Assembly (NCBI RefSeq): GCF_049801055.1
Contig: NZ_JBNAGF010000012.1
Location: 1-64,000 of the forward strand
Direction: 5' to 3'
Source of the DNA: JBNAGF01 sp049801055
GTDB lineage: Bacteria; Pseudomonadota; Alphaproteobacteria; Rhodobacterales; Rhodobacteraceae
Length of the DNA stretch: 64,000 bases
Positions 1-9,391 of the stretch are shown in pieces. The translations under genes were made by a program, and so were the position numbers. The notes beneath the pieces were generated by a model, which had not been told where the DNA came from, did not search any database, and was given only the letters and a program-made list of their open reading frames with translations. Position 1 is the stretch's first letter, and every line of letters begins with the position of its first letter.

Positions 1-1
1 C

Positions 2-1192
2 ATGAGCTTTCAGAATCCCGTATTTATCCCTGGTCCAACGAACATGCCGGAGGAGATCCGCAAGTCGATTTACATGCCGACGATTGACCACCGTTCTCCC
101 TTGTTTGGAGAGATTCTTCATCCTGCGCTTTCGGGTGTAAAGAAGGTTTTGAAGAGCGAGACGGCTGAGATTTTCATTTTCCCGTCGACTGGGACGGGCG
201 GCTGGGAGACGGCTTTGACGAACACGCTGAGCGCTGGCGACAAGGTTCTTGCTGCGCGCAACGGGATGTTCAGTCACCGCTGGATCGACATGTGCCAGCG
301 TCATGGTCTTGATGTTCAGGTTGTCGAGGCGACCTGGGGCACGGGTCTTCCTGCGGATCGTTACGAAGAGATCCTGAAGGCGGATACGAACCACGAGATC
401 AAGGTTGTTCTGGCCACGCATAACGAGACCGCCACCGGCGTGAAGTCGGATATTGGCGCGGTGCGCAAGGCGCTGGACGCGGCCGGTCACCCGGCGATGC
501 TGTTTGTTGACGGTGTGTCCTCGATTGCCTCGATGGATTTCCGCATGGACGAATGGGGTGTGGACATTGCCGTGACCGGTTCGCAGAAAGGCTTCATGCT
601 GCCCGCGGGTCTGGCCATTGTGGGCTTCTCGCCCAAGGCGATGGCTGCGGTTGAGGGCGCGACCCTGCCGCGCACGTTCTTCGACATTCGTGACATGCAG
701 AAGGGTTATGCCGCCAATGCCTATCCGTACACCCCCGCTGTCGGCCTGATGAATGGTCTGAAGCTGGCGACCGAGATGCTGCTGGACGAGGGCCTAGAGA
801 ATGTCTTTGCCCGTCACCACCGCATTGCCGAGGGCGTGCGCCTGGCGGTGAATGCCTGGGGTCTGGAGCTCTGCGCGCAGTCGTCGGATGTCTATTCCGA
901 CACGGTCAGCGCGATCAAGACGCCGGAAGGTTTTAATGCGACGGATATCGTGACCCATGCGGCCAGCAAGTACGGCGTCGCCTATGGCGTTGGTCTTGGC
1001 GAGGTTGCCGGCAAGGTGTTCCGGATCGGTCACCTGGGTCAGCTGACCGACGTTCTGGCGCTGTCCGGTATTGCCACCGCCGAAATGGTGATGGCCGACC
1101 TCGGCCTGGACATCAAGTTGGGTTCGGGCGTTGCCGCGGCCCAGGACTACTATCGCAACTCCACGGTCGCCTCGCAAAAAGCGGCCGCTTGA
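2..1192 (+). CDS. bhcA: L-aspartate:glyoxylate aminotransferase (beta-hydroxyaspartate cycle)
   Basis: This is a 396-residue PLP-dependent class V aminotransferase. In the beta-hydroxyaspartate cycle it converts glyoxylate to glycine with L-aspartate as amino donor. The N-terminus (FIPGPTNMPEEIR) and the segment VTGSQKGFM near residue 198, which holds the PLP-binding lysine, are typical of the alanine/serine-glyoxylate transaminase fold. The assignment rests on context: the next three genes are a threonine-dehydratase-like, a D-threonine-aldolase-like and an ornithine-cyclodeaminase-like gene, the bhcABCD order known from Paracoccus. The start lies at the window edge, so no ribosome site is visible; the IclR-type regulator bhcR, if present, would lie outside to the left. 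The stop overlaps the region just before bhcB. Confidence 0.93.
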   Translation: MSFQNPVFIPGPTNMPEEIRKSIYMPTIDHRSPLFGEILHPALSGVKKVLKSETAEIFIFPSTGTGGWETALTNTLSAGDKVLAARNGMFSHRWIDMCQRHGLDVQVVEATWGTGLPADRYEEILKADTNHEIKVVLATHNETATGVKSDIGAVRKALDAAGHPAMLFVDGVSSIASMDFRMDEWGVDIAVTGSQKGFMLPAGLAIVGFSPKAMAAVEGATLPRTFFDIRDMQKGYAANAYPYTPAVGLMNGLKLATEMLLDEGLENVFARHHRIAEGVRLAVNAWGLELCAQSSDVYSDTVSAIKTPEGFNATDIVTHAASKYGVAYGVGLGEVAGKVFRIGHLGQLTDVLALSGIATAEMVMADLGLDIKLGSGVAAAQDYYRNSTVASQKAAA

Positions 1193-1209
1193 TGAAGGAC
1201 GGTCTCGAC

Positions 1210-2160
1210 ATGGAAATCCCTACCCTGGCGGACATGCTTGTTGCCCATGAGCGCATCAAGCCGCATATCCGGCGCACGCCGGTCCGCACCTCGAACTATC
1301 TCAACGAGCTGACCGGCGCGGAGATCTTCTTCAAGTGCGAGAACTTCCAGGAGCCGGGCGCCTTCAAGGTGCGCGGTGCCACCAACGCGGTGTTCGGGCT
1401 GGACGAGGAGCAGGCGAAAAAGGGTGTGGCCACCCATTCTTCGGGCAACCATGCGTCGTGCCTGAGCTACGCGGCGATGCTGCGCGGCATTCCATGCAAC
1501 GTGGTGATGCCGCATACGGCACCGCAGGCCAAGAAGGACACGGTCCGTCGCTATGGCGGCAAGATCACCGAATGCGAGCCCTCGACCACGTCGCGGGAAG
1601 AGACCTTTGCCAAGGTGCAGGCCGCGACCGGCGGCGACTTCGTGCACCCCTATAATGACCCGCGGGTGATCGCGGGGCAGGGGACCTGTTCGAAGGAGCT
1701 TCTGGAGCAGACCGGCGGGCTGGACATGGTTGTCGCGCCGATTGGCGGCGGCGGCATGATCTCGGGCACCTGCCTGACGCTGTCGAACCTTGCTCCCGAG
1801 ACCAGGATCATCGCGGCCGAGCCGGAGCAGGCTGACGATGCCTATCGCAGCTTCAAGGCGGGTCACATCATTGCTGATGACGCGCCCAAGACGATTGCGG
1901 ACGGGCTGCTGGTGCCGCTGAAGGACCTGACCTGGCATTTTGTGTCGAACCATGTGTCGGAGATCTACACGGCCTCCGAGCAGGAGATCATCGACGCGAT
2001 GAAACTGACGTGGAAGCACCTGCGGGTTGTCATGGAACCGTCCAGCGCGGTGCCGCTGGCGACGATTTTGAAGAACCCCGACGCCTTCAAGGGCAAGCGC
2101 GTGGGCGTGATCATCACCGGCGGCAATGTCGATCTCGACAAGCTGCCGTGGACATTGTGA
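1210..2160 (+). CDS. bhcB: beta-hydroxyaspartate dehydratase
   Basis: This is a 316-residue fold-type II PLP enzyme of the threonine/serine dehydratase family. In the cycle it removes water from (2R,3S)-beta-hydroxyaspartate to give iminosuccinate. Visible motifs are the Schiff-base segment GAFKVRGA, the phosphate-binding SSGNHASC and the glycine loop APIGGGGMISG. I chose ATG 1210 (MEIPTLADM) because GAAGGA lies about ten bases upstream and family members start there. An earlier ATG at 1192 overlaps the bhcA stop and would add six residues. It sits between bhcA and bhcC with almost no gap, so the three are probably co-transcribed. Confidence 0.92.
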   Translation: MEIPTLADMLVAHERIKPHIRRTPVRTSNYLNELTGAEIFFKCENFQEPGAFKVRGATNAVFGLDEEQAKKGVATHSSGNHASCLSYAAMLRGIPCNVVMPHTAPQAKKDTVRRYGGKITECEPSTTSREETFAKVQAATGGDFVHPYNDPRVIAGQGTCSKELLEQTGGLDMVVAPIGGGGMISGTCLTLSNLAPETRIIAAEPEQADDAYRSFKAGHIIADDAPKTIADGLLVPLKDLTWHFVSNHVSEIYTASEQEIIDAMKLTWKHLRVVMEPSSAVPLATILKNPDAFKGKRVGVIITGGNVDLDKLPWTL

Positions 2161-2174
2161 AGGGAGCAACGACA

Positions 2175-3338
2175 ATGAACAAACCGGTAAATCTCGACGG
2201 CCTCGAAGTTGGCTTTGACGTTCCCGCCCTGCCGGGCATGGACGAAGCCGACATCCAGACCCCCTGCCTTGTGCTGGATCTGGACGCGCTTGAGCGCAAC
2301 ATCAAGAAGATGGGTGACTATGCCAAGGATCACGGCATGCGTCACCGCACCCACGGCAAGATGCACAAGTCGGTGGACGTGCAGAAGCTGCAGGAAGAAC
2401 TGGGCGGCGCCTGCGGCGTTTGCTGTCAGAAAGTTTCCGAAGCGGAAGTTTTTGCGCGTGGCGGCATCAAGGACGTTCTGGTCTCCAACCAGGTCCGTGA
2501 AGCGGCCAAGATCGATCGTCTGGCGCGTCTGCCCAAGCTTGGCGCCCGCACGATCTGCTGCGTGGACGACATCGCGAACGTGGCCGACCTGTCTGCCGCG
2601 GCGCAAAAGCACGGCACTCAGATCGAATGTCTCGTCGAGATCGATTGTGGCGCGGGCCGCTGCGGTGTGACGACGACGCCGGAAGTTGTCGAAATCGCCA
2701 AGGCGATCGACGCGGCAGAAGGCCTCAAGTTCTCGGGCATCCAGGCCTATCAGGGCGCGATGCAGCACATGGACGACTACAACGACCGCAAAGAGAAGAT
2801 CGACATCGCGGTTGCCATGGTGAAAGACGCAGTCGACACGCTGAAGACCGAGGGTCTTGAGTGTGACATCGTCGGCGGCGGCGGCACCGGCTCCTACTAC
2901 TTCGAGAGCGACTCGGGCGTCTACAACGAGCTGCAGTGCGGTTCCTACGCGTTCATGGATGCCGATTACGGCCGTATTCTCGATCAAGACGGCAACCGCA
3001 TCGACCAGGGCGAGTGGGAGAATGCGTTCTTCATCCTCACCTCGGTGATGAGCCACGCCAAGGCCGACAAGGCCATCGTGGATGCCGGTCTCAAGGCGCA
3101 GTCGGTCGACAGCGGTCTGCCGACGGTCTTTGGTCGCGATGATGTCGAATACATCAAGTGCTCGGACGAACATGGCGTTGTCGCCGATCCCGGCGGAGTG
3201 CTGAAAGTGAACGACAAGCTGAAGCTGGTGCCCGGTCACTGCGACCCCACCGCCAATGTTCACGATTGGTATGTCGGCGTCCGCAACGGCAAGGTCGAAA
3301 CCGTCTGGCCGGTCTCGGCCCGCGGCAAGGCCTACTGA
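2175..3338 (+). CDS. bhcC: beta-hydroxyaspartate aldolase
   Basis: This 387-residue protein belongs to the fold-type III PLP D-threonine aldolase / D-serine dehydratase-like family. In the cycle it condenses glycine with a second glyoxylate to beta-hydroxyaspartate. The PLP lysine lies in RTHGKMHKS near residue 60, and the C-terminal region has a metal-site-like stretch (VPGHCDPTANVHDW). The open frame extends upstream to 2010 inside bhcB, but ATG 2175 follows an AGGGAGCAAC ribosome site and lies 14 bases after the bhcB stop, so I use that start. A strong hairpin with a T run follows the stop. Confidence 0.92.
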   Translation: MNKPVNLDGLEVGFDVPALPGMDEADIQTPCLVLDLDALERNIKKMGDYAKDHGMRHRTHGKMHKSVDVQKLQEELGGACGVCCQKVSEAEVFARGGIKDVLVSNQVREAAKIDRLARLPKLGARTICCVDDIANVADLSAAAQKHGTQIECLVEIDCGAGRCGVTTTPEVVEIAKAIDAAEGLKFSGIQAYQGAMQHMDDYNDRKEKIDIAVAMVKDAVDTLKTEGLECDIVGGGGTGSYYFESDSGVYNELQCGSYAFMDADYGRILDQDGNRIDQGEWENAFFILTSVMSHAKADKAIVDAGLKAQSVDSGLPTVFGRDDVEYIKCSDEHGVVADPGGVLKVNDKLKLVPGHCDPTANVHDWYVGVRNGKVETVWPVSARGKAY

Positions 3339-3369
3339 TCCGGCCGGACCTGACGAAAACCTCTCCCCG

Positions 3370-3425
3370 GGCCACGATGGTGGCCAGTTCCTTGGGGGGT
3401 CGGGTGTGCCGACCCCCGCTTTTTT
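3370..3425 (+). terminator. Hairpin pair with intrinsic-terminator form between bhcC and bhcD
   Basis: A first hairpin, GGCCAC/GTGGCC, spans 3370-3385. A second has a nine-base-pair stem, GGGGGTCGG (3395-3403) with CCGACCCCC (3409-3417), a five-base loop, and a run of six T at 3420-3425. The second is a textbook rho-independent terminator placed inside what is otherwise a single operon. The bhcD ribosome site GAAGG starts immediately after the T run. It may lower bhcD expression relative to bhcABC or protect the 3' end of a processed bhcABC message. Confidence 0.75.
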
Positions 3426-3437
3426 GAAGGAATCACA

Positions 3438-4403
3438 ATGCTGATTGTCCCTGAAAAAGAAATCGCCGACCTGATGACCCGCGATGCGGCCTTTGATGCC
3501 GTCGAGAAGGTCTTTGCCGCCATGGCGTCGGGCGATGCCTACAACTTTCCGGTCGTTCGCGAGGCGATCGGCCACGAAGACGCGCTTTACGGCTTCAAGG
3601 GCGGCTTTGACCGCGCCGGCCTGACGCTCGGCCTGAAGGCCGGCGGCTACTGGCCGAACAATCTGGAAAAGCGCGGGCTGATCAACCACCAGTCCACCGT
3701 GTTCCTGTTCGATCCCGACACCGGCAAGGCCAAGGCGATGGTGGGCGGCAACCTGCTGACCGCGCTGCGCACCGCAGCCGCGTCCTCGGTGTCGATCAAG
3801 CATCTGGCGCGTGAAGACGCCAAGGTGATCGGCATGGTCGGCGCCGGCCACCAGGCCACGTTCCAGCTGCGTGCCGCGCTTGAGCAGCGCAACTTCGAGA
3901 AGGTGATCGGTTGGAACTACCACCCGGAAATGCTGCCCAATATCGAAAAGGTCGCGGCCGAGGCCGGCGTGCCGTTCGAAGCGGTCGACCTGCCGGGCAT
4001 GACCGAAGCCGATGTCATCATCTCGATCACCTCTGCCTTCGCGCCGTCGCTGATGGCCGATCACGTCGCCCCCGGCACCCATGTCGCCTGCATGGGAACC
4101 GACACCAAGGGCAAGCAGGAAGTCGAAGCGGCCCTGCTGGCACGCGCGTCGGTCTTTACCGACGAAGTGGCCCAGTCGATCTCGATCGGCGAAGCCCAGC
4201 ACGCCATCGCCGAAGGCCTGATCAAGGAAAACGACATCGCCCAGGTCGGAGCCGTCATCAACGGAACCAATCCGGGACGCACAAGCGATGACCAGATCAC
4301 CCTCTTCGACGGAACAGGCGTCGGGCTGCAAGACCTCGCCGTCGCAGACGCCGTCGTCGACCTCGCAGTCAAAAAAGGCATCGCGATCGAGGTCGATTTC
4401 TGA
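3438..4403 (+). CDS. bhcD: iminosuccinate reductase
   Basis: This 321-residue protein is in the ornithine cyclodeaminase / mu-crystallin family. As BhcD it reduces iminosuccinate to L-aspartate with NAD(P)H and closes the beta-hydroxyaspartate cycle by regenerating the amino donor for BhcA. The Rossmann nucleotide motif is VIGMVGAGHQATFQ near residues 130-143, and HVACMGTDTKGKQE is the conserved C-terminal block. The ATG follows a GAAGG ribosome site directly after the intergenic hairpin. Any internal promoter is not obvious. The gene is convergent with the LysR gene downstream. Confidence 0.92.
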   Translation: MLIVPEKEIADLMTRDAAFDAVEKVFAAMASGDAYNFPVVREAIGHEDALYGFKGGFDRAGLTLGLKAGGYWPNNLEKRGLINHQSTVFLFDPDTGKAKAMVGGNLLTALRTAAASSVSIKHLAREDAKVIGMVGAGHQATFQLRAALEQRNFEKVIGWNYHPEMLPNIEKVAAEAGVPFEAVDLPGMTEADVIISITSAFAPSLMADHVAPGTHVACMGTDTKGKQEVEAALLARASVFTDEVAQSISIGEAQHAIAEGLIKENDIAQVGAVINGTNPGRTSDDQITLFDGTGVGLQDLAVADAVVDLAVKKGIAIEVDF

Positions 4404-4411
4404 TGAACGCG

Positions 4412-4440
4412 GGCGGGCATGGATTTGCCCGCCTGATCCT
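4412..4440 (+). terminator. Possible terminator after bhcD
   Basis: GGCGGGCA (4412-4419) pairs with TGCCCGCC (4426-4433) around a six-base loop, in the short gap between the convergent bhcD and LysR genes. The following TGATCCTT has few T residues, so termination may be weak or aided by Rho. Confidence 0.45.
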
Positions 4441-4460
4441 TCCCGATCGCTAACAGAGCG

Positions 4461-5384
4461 TCAGGCGGCCTGTTCACTTTCGATCTGATGAAAGATCGCC
4501 TGACCGCGTTTTACCACGAAATCCACGAACAGCCGCACTTTGGGGTCCTGCAATTTCTTGTGGGGATAGAGGCAGCCGAAAATGGCGGCTGCCGGGGGGG
4601 TCTGCGGCATCACTTCGACCAACCTACCGGCATTCAGATGGTCTGCGACCTCGAACCGGGGGCGATTGATGATCCCTCGCCCTGCAACGGCCCAATCGAC
4701 CAGCACCTCGCTGTCATCCGTGTCGAACTTCCCCGAAAACTCGTATTTCTTCTGACCATCCCAGGTTTCGAGCACCCAGAAATACTCGGGTGATCGAGGA
4801 TAGCGCAGAAGCAGGCAGTTGTGATCTTTCGCCAGATCTTCGGGGGTATGCGGCGTTCCGAAGCGCTCGAGATAGTCTGGCGCGGCGCAGAGCACCCTGC
4901 GACAATCGGCGATTTTTCGCATTTTGAGGTTAGAATCCCGGGGCAGGCCGACAAAAAACGCCAGATCAAGCCCCTCGGCCATGATGTCCACCTTGCGGTC
5001 GGAGATGCGCAGCCGCACTTCTGTTGCAGGATACTCCTCGACGAATTCCGGTATCAGCGGTGCAATGATGCGATGACCAACCCCAAGAGGCGCGGCGACC
5101 CTGATGGTGCCGCGCGGCGTGTCCGAGAATTGTGAGACAACGGTTTCGGCCTCTTCAATCGATTCGAGGATCTTTCTGGCCTCGGAGTAGAATCGTTTTC
5201 CGACCTCGGTTGGGGTCAGGGATCTGGTCGTTCGGTTGAACAACCGGACGCCCAGATGTTTCTCAAGTTCCTTGATCCGCTTGCTTGCCACCGCCGGAGT
5301 CAGCCGCAGGTCGCGTCCGCCCGATGTTATGCTGCCCAATTCGACCACGCGGGCAAACACCCGGAGACTTTCGACATAAGCCAT
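4461..5384 (-). CDS. LysR-family transcriptional regulator
   Basis: This 307-residue LysR-type regulator has an N-terminal winged helix-turn-helix (residues 1-60, LGSITSGGRDLRLTPAVASK) and a C-terminal substrate-binding domain. It is transcribed divergently from xdhA with about 210 bases between them, the usual arrangement for a LysR gene controlling its neighbour. It is therefore the best candidate regulator of the xanthine dehydrogenase operon. It also ends head to head with bhcD, so bhc control cannot be excluded, although known bhc operons use an IclR-type regulator. The ligand is unknown. Confidence 0.88.
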   Translation of the reverse strand: MAYVESLRVFARVVELGSITSGGRDLRLTPAVASKRIKELEKHLGVRLFNRTTRSLTPTEVGKRFYSEARKILESIEEAETVVSQFSDTPRGTIRVAAPLGVGHRIIAPLIPEFVEEYPATEVRLRISDRKVDIMAEGLDLAFFVGLPRDSNLKMRKIADCRRVLCAAPDYLERFGTPHTPEDLAKDHNCLLLRYPRSPEYFWVLETWDGQKKYEFSGKFDTDDSEVLVDWAVAGRGIINRPRFEVADHLNAGRLVEVMPQTPPAAAIFGCLYPHKKLQDPKVRLFVDFVVKRGQAIFHQIESEQAA

Positions 5385-5593
5385 TGGAATAAAGCCTTTT
5401 CCCTATTTCTTGCAGACGCGATCGCCTGTTCGGGCAATCCAGTGCAGGCACAAGTTCTGCAGTCCCATCTAACTACTTTATCCAATCTGTTGAAAGTATT
5501 TTGCGAATGGGGCGCTTTTTGCGGGGCAATAAACCTGTCAGAACTATCAACCAAGCAAACGGAATGAACCGCAATCCAGCTTTAGGAGCCCAG

Positions 5594-7057
5594 ATGGCAG
5601 ACCGAACAGACATACGCTTTCTGCTGAACGGAGACGAAGTCTCGGTCAGCGATGTGCAGGCAACCTTGACCCTGCTGGATTACCTGCGGCTCGAAAAGCG
5701 CCTGACCGGTACCAAGGAAGGCTGCGCCGAAGGCGATTGTGGTGCGTGCACCGTGCTGGTGGGCCGCCTGCATCAAGGTCAGTTGCACTATGAGACAGTA
5801 AACGCATGTATCCGGTTCCTTGCTTCGCTGAACGGCTGCCACGTTGTCACCATCGAACACCTTTCCGGGCCGAATGGTCGCCTGCACCCGGTGCAGGAAG
5901 CAATGATCGAGTATCACGGCAGCCAGTGCGGGTTCTGCACCCCGGGTTTCGTGATGTCGCTCTATGCGCTGTGGATGGAAAACCCCAAGCCGACCGAAAC
6001 GCAGGTCGAAACGGCTGTTCAGGGCAATCTCTGCCGCTGCACCGGCTATGAGCCGATTGTGCGTGCCGCTCTTGCGGTCAACCAGTATGGCAGCCCGGCA
6101 AATGACCATCTCAACGCCGAGCGTGACACCGTGACGGCCCAGTTGACCGAAATTCGTCAGACGGCTCGCATCGTGACCGGGCCCGACGATGACCGCGCCA
6201 TCCTGCCGCTGAATGTTGCCGATCTGGCCGAGGTTCTCGCCGAGAACCCCAAGGCGACCATCGTTGCCGGCTCTACCGATGTGGGGCTGTGGGTGACAAA
6301 GTTCATGCGTCCGATTTCGCCGGTTGTCTTCATCTCGCATCTCGAAGAGCTGAAAACGATCGAAAAGACCGCTGACGCGCTGACCATCGGCGCCGGTGTG
6401 ACCTATAGCGAAAGCGAAGACGCCATCCGCGAAGCATTCCCCCATCTGGGCGAATACTGGGATCGCATCGCCGGCTGGCAGGTGCGAAACATGGGAACCA
6501 TCGGTGGCAATGTTGCCAACGGATCGCCCATCGGGGACACTCCGCCGGTATTGATCGCACAGGGCGCTGAGGTGACCCTTCAGAAGGCAGGCGGTTCGCG
6601 GACCCTCCCGATCGAGGACTTCTTCATCGATTACGGCAAGCAGGACCGTGAGCCCGGCGATTTCGTGGCCTCGATCCGCATTCCACTAGCCGGTGAAGGC
6701 CAGATCGACGCCGCCTACAAGATTTCCAAGCGCCGGGACGAAGACATCTCGTCCGTTGCCGCCGGGTTCAGCGTGACCGTGGCAGATGGTGTGATCACCG
6801 CCGCCCGCATTGCCTTTGGCGGCATGGCTGCAACACCGAAGCGCGCCGCCAATGCCGAGGCTGCGCTGGTTGGGCAGGCCTGGAGCGCCGAGGCGTTCGA
6901 AGCTGCCGCAATCGCGCTGGCGCAGGATTTCACGCCGCTCACCGACTGGCGTGCTTCGTCCGAATACCGGTTGCTGGTGTCGCAGAACCTGCTGCGCCGC
7001 TTCCACCTTGAACATGATGACGCGCAGGGCCAGCCCGCTCGTCTGGCAGTCGCGTGA
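5594..7057 (+). CDS. xdhA: xanthine dehydrogenase small subunit (2Fe-2S and FAD domains)
   Basis: This 487-residue subunit carries the iron-sulfur and flavin parts of xanthine dehydrogenase, which oxidises hypoxanthine and xanthine to urate. The N-terminal ferredoxin-like cluster has GCAEGDCGACTV, and the second cluster has CGFCTP and CRCTGYEP. The FAD-binding domain follows, with the segment IVAGSTDVGLW near residue 220. The open frame runs back to 5501, but ATG 5594 is preceded by TAGGAG at 5583-5588 and gives the family N-terminus. It overlaps or abuts xdhB and is the first gene of an xdhABC-permease run. Confidence 0.95.
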   Translation: MADRTDIRFLLNGDEVSVSDVQATLTLLDYLRLEKRLTGTKEGCAEGDCGACTVLVGRLHQGQLHYETVNACIRFLASLNGCHVVTIEHLSGPNGRLHPVQEAMIEYHGSQCGFCTPGFVMSLYALWMENPKPTETQVETAVQGNLCRCTGYEPIVRAALAVNQYGSPANDHLNAERDTVTAQLTEIRQTARIVTGPDDDRAILPLNVADLAEVLAENPKATIVAGSTDVGLWVTKFMRPISPVVFISHLEELKTIEKTADALTIGAGVTYSESEDAIREAFPHLGEYWDRIAGWQVRNMGTIGGNVANGSPIGDTPPVLIAQGAEVTLQKAGGSRTLPIEDFFIDYGKQDREPGDFVASIRIPLAGEGQIDAAYKISKRRDEDISSVAAGFSVTVADGVITAARIAFGGMAATPKRAANAEAALVGQAWSAEAFEAAAIALAQDFTPLTDWRASSEYRLLVSQNLLRRFHLEHDDAQGQPARLAVA

Positions 7058-7068
7058 AGGGAAAGACA

Positions 7069-9387
7069 ATGAAGGACCATCAGACCATCAATGGCGCCGT
7101 TCACCACGATCTGAAGCATGACAGTGCAATCAAGCATGTCACCGGCCGCGCCGAATACACTGACGATATCGGCGAACCGGCAGGCACGCTGCACGCCTAT
7201 CTGGGAGTGTCGACCGTCGCGCACGCGAATATCAAGGGCATGGACCTGACTGCTGTGCGCAATGCACCCGGCGTGGTCGATGTTCTGACCGCCGACGATA
7301 TTCCCGGTGTGAACGATGTGAGCCCGACCGGGCGCCATGACGAACCCGTCTTTCCGACCGAGAAGGTGGAATTCCACGGCCAACCAATCTTTGCCGTTGT
7401 TGCCGAAACCCGCGATGCCGCGCGCCGCGCAGCCGAGCTGGCCAAGGTCGACTATGAGATCCTGCCGCATGCGCTGGACCCGGTCGCCGCGAAAGAGGCC
7501 GACTATCCCCATGTCACCGATCCGCTGACGCTCAAGCGGGGCGACGTGGAAGAAGGTCGCAAGACGGCGACCAACCGGATCAAGGCCCAGATGACCGTCG
7601 GTGGTCAGGACCACATGTATCTCGAAGGTCATATCGCTTTCGCAATCCCTGGCGAAGATGACGACGTGATCGTGCATTGCTCGACCCAGCACCCGAGCGA
7701 GGCGCAGCACATGGTGGCCCATGTTCTGGGTGTTCCGTCCAACGCTGTCATCGTGAACGTGCGCCGCATGGGCGGCGGGTTCGGCGGCAAGGAAAGCCAG
7801 ATGAACCTGTTCTGCGCGGTGGCTTCGGTTGCTGCAAAGAAGCTGAACTGCCCGGTCAAGATCCGCCCGGATCGCGATCAGGACATGACGGCCACCGGCA
7901 AGCGCCACGACTTTGTCATCGATTATGACGTGGCCTTTGACGATGACGGACGGATCCAGGCGGTTGAGGGCGAATTTGCTGCCCGCTGCGGCTGGACCTC
8001 GGACCTGTCCGGCCCGGTGACCGACCGTGCGCTGTTCCACGCCGACAACGCCTATTTCTACCCGCATGTTCTGCTGAACTCGCGCCCGATGAAGACCAAC
8101 ACGGTGTCCAATACCGCCTTCCGCGGGTTCGGCGGGCCGCAGGGCGTCGTGGTCGCAGAGCGGATGATGGAAGAGATCGGCTATGCGCTTGGCAAGGACC
8201 CGCTGGAGATCCGCAAGGCGAATTTCTACGGCGAAACAGACCGCAACATCACACCTTACCATCAGACCGTCGAGGATAATGTCATTGGCCGCGTGGTCGA
8301 AGAGCTTGAGGAAAGCTCGGACTATCAGGCGCGTCGCAAGGCAATCCTTGAGCACAACGCCAAGGGCGGCATTCTGCGCAAGGGCATCTCGCTCACCCCG
8401 GTCAAGTTCGGGATCTCCTTCACCGCAACCTGGTACAACCAGGCCGGTTCGCTGGTTCACGTCTACAATGACGGTTCGATCCACCTGAACCACGGCGGCA
8501 CCGAGATGGGGCAGGGGTTGAACACCAAGGTCGCACAGGTTGTGGCCGATGCCTTCCAGGTCGATTTCGACCGCATCAAGATCACCAAGACCACGACCGA
8601 GAAGGTGCCGAACACCTCGGCCACCGCGGCCTCGTCCGGTTCGGACCTGAACGGCATGGCAGCGCTTGACGCAGCCGAGCAGATCAAGGCGCGTCTGGTG
8701 AAGTTCGCTTCGGAAAAGTGGGGCGTTTCAGAAAGCGAAGTCCGCTTCCTGCCCAACAACGTTCAGATCGGCGCCGAAACCATCGCATTCGATGATTTCA
8801 TCAAGCAGGCCTATATGGCGCGGGTGCATCTGTCGGCGGCAGGTTTCTACAAGACGCCCAAGATTCACTGGGATCGTGCCTCGGGCACCGGTCGTCCGTT
8901 CTATTACTACGCTTATGGTGCGTCCTGCTCGGAAGTCACTATCGACACGCTCACCGGCGAATACCGGGTTGATCGCACCGACATCCTGCATGACGTCGGC
9001 CGCTCGCTGAACCCGATTCTCGACAAGGGGCAGGTCGAAGGCGCCTTTATCCAGGGCATGGGCTGGCTGACCACTGAAGAACTGTGGTGGGATGACAAAG
9101 GCCAGCTGCGCACTCACGCGCCGTCGACCTACAAGATCCCGCTGGCCTCTGACCGCCCACGCGTTTTCAACGTGGACCTCGCCGACTGGTCTGAGAACCG
9201 CGAGATGACCATCAAACGGTCCAAGGCCGTGGGCGAACCGCCCTTCATGTTGGGTATCTCGGTGTTCGAAGCCCTGTCGATGGCGGTAGCAAGCGTCAAC
9301 GATTATAGCGAATGCCCTCGGCTTGAAGCCCCGGCCACGCCCGAGCGTGTGCTGATGGCGGTCGAGCGCCTGAAAGGGAAAGGCTGA
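7069..9387 (+). CDS. xdhB: xanthine dehydrogenase molybdopterin subunit
   Basis: This 772-residue large subunit binds molybdopterin and carries the hydroxylation site of xanthine dehydrogenase. Conserved segments include GGGFGGKESQ (cofactor loop), RGFGGPQG (substrate-arginine region), a C-terminal QVEGAFIQGMGW and KAVGEPPFMLG, where the catalytic glutamate is GE. ATG 7069 follows AAGGGAAAG, which makes it more likely than GTG 7054, which overlaps the xdhA stop. Spacing to xdhC is four bases, so the subunits and the maturation factor are surely co-expressed. Confidence 0.95.
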   Translation: MKDHQTINGAVHHDLKHDSAIKHVTGRAEYTDDIGEPAGTLHAYLGVSTVAHANIKGMDLTAVRNAPGVVDVLTADDIPGVNDVSPTGRHDEPVFPTEKVEFHGQPIFAVVAETRDAARRAAELAKVDYEILPHALDPVAAKEADYPHVTDPLTLKRGDVEEGRKTATNRIKAQMTVGGQDHMYLEGHIAFAIPGEDDDVIVHCSTQHPSEAQHMVAHVLGVPSNAVIVNVRRMGGGFGGKESQMNLFCAVASVAAKKLNCPVKIRPDRDQDMTATGKRHDFVIDYDVAFDDDGRIQAVEGEFAARCGWTSDLSGPVTDRALFHADNAYFYPHVLLNSRPMKTNTVSNTAFRGFGGPQGVVVAERMMEEIGYALGKDPLEIRKANFYGETDRNITPYHQTVEDNVIGRVVEELEESSDYQARRKAILEHNAKGGILRKGISLTPVKFGISFTATWYNQAGSLVHVYNDGSIHLNHGGTEMGQGLNTKVAQVVADAFQVDFDRIKITKTTTEKVPNTSATAASSGSDLNGMAALDAAEQIKARLVKFASEKWGVSESEVRFLPNNVQIGAETIAFDDFIKQAYMARVHLSAAGFYKTPKIHWDRASGTGRPFYYYAYGASCSEVTIDTLTGEYRVDRTDILHDVGRSLNPILDKGQVEGAFIQGMGWLTTEELWWDDKGQLRTHAPSTYKIPLASDRPRVFNVDLADWSENREMTIKRSKAVGEPPFMLGISVFEALSMAVASVNDYSECPRLEAPATPERVLMAVERLKGKG

Positions 9388-9391
9388 AGCC

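Noticed and set aside
1965..4331. 788-codon open frame on the minus strand across bhcB-bhcD
   Set aside because: It is a GC-rich shadow of well-supported enzymes on the plus strand. It has low-complexity composition and no motifs.
6715..8493. 592-codon minus-strand frame across xdhA/xdhB
   Set aside because: It is a shadow of the xanthine dehydrogenase genes and has no recognisable domain.
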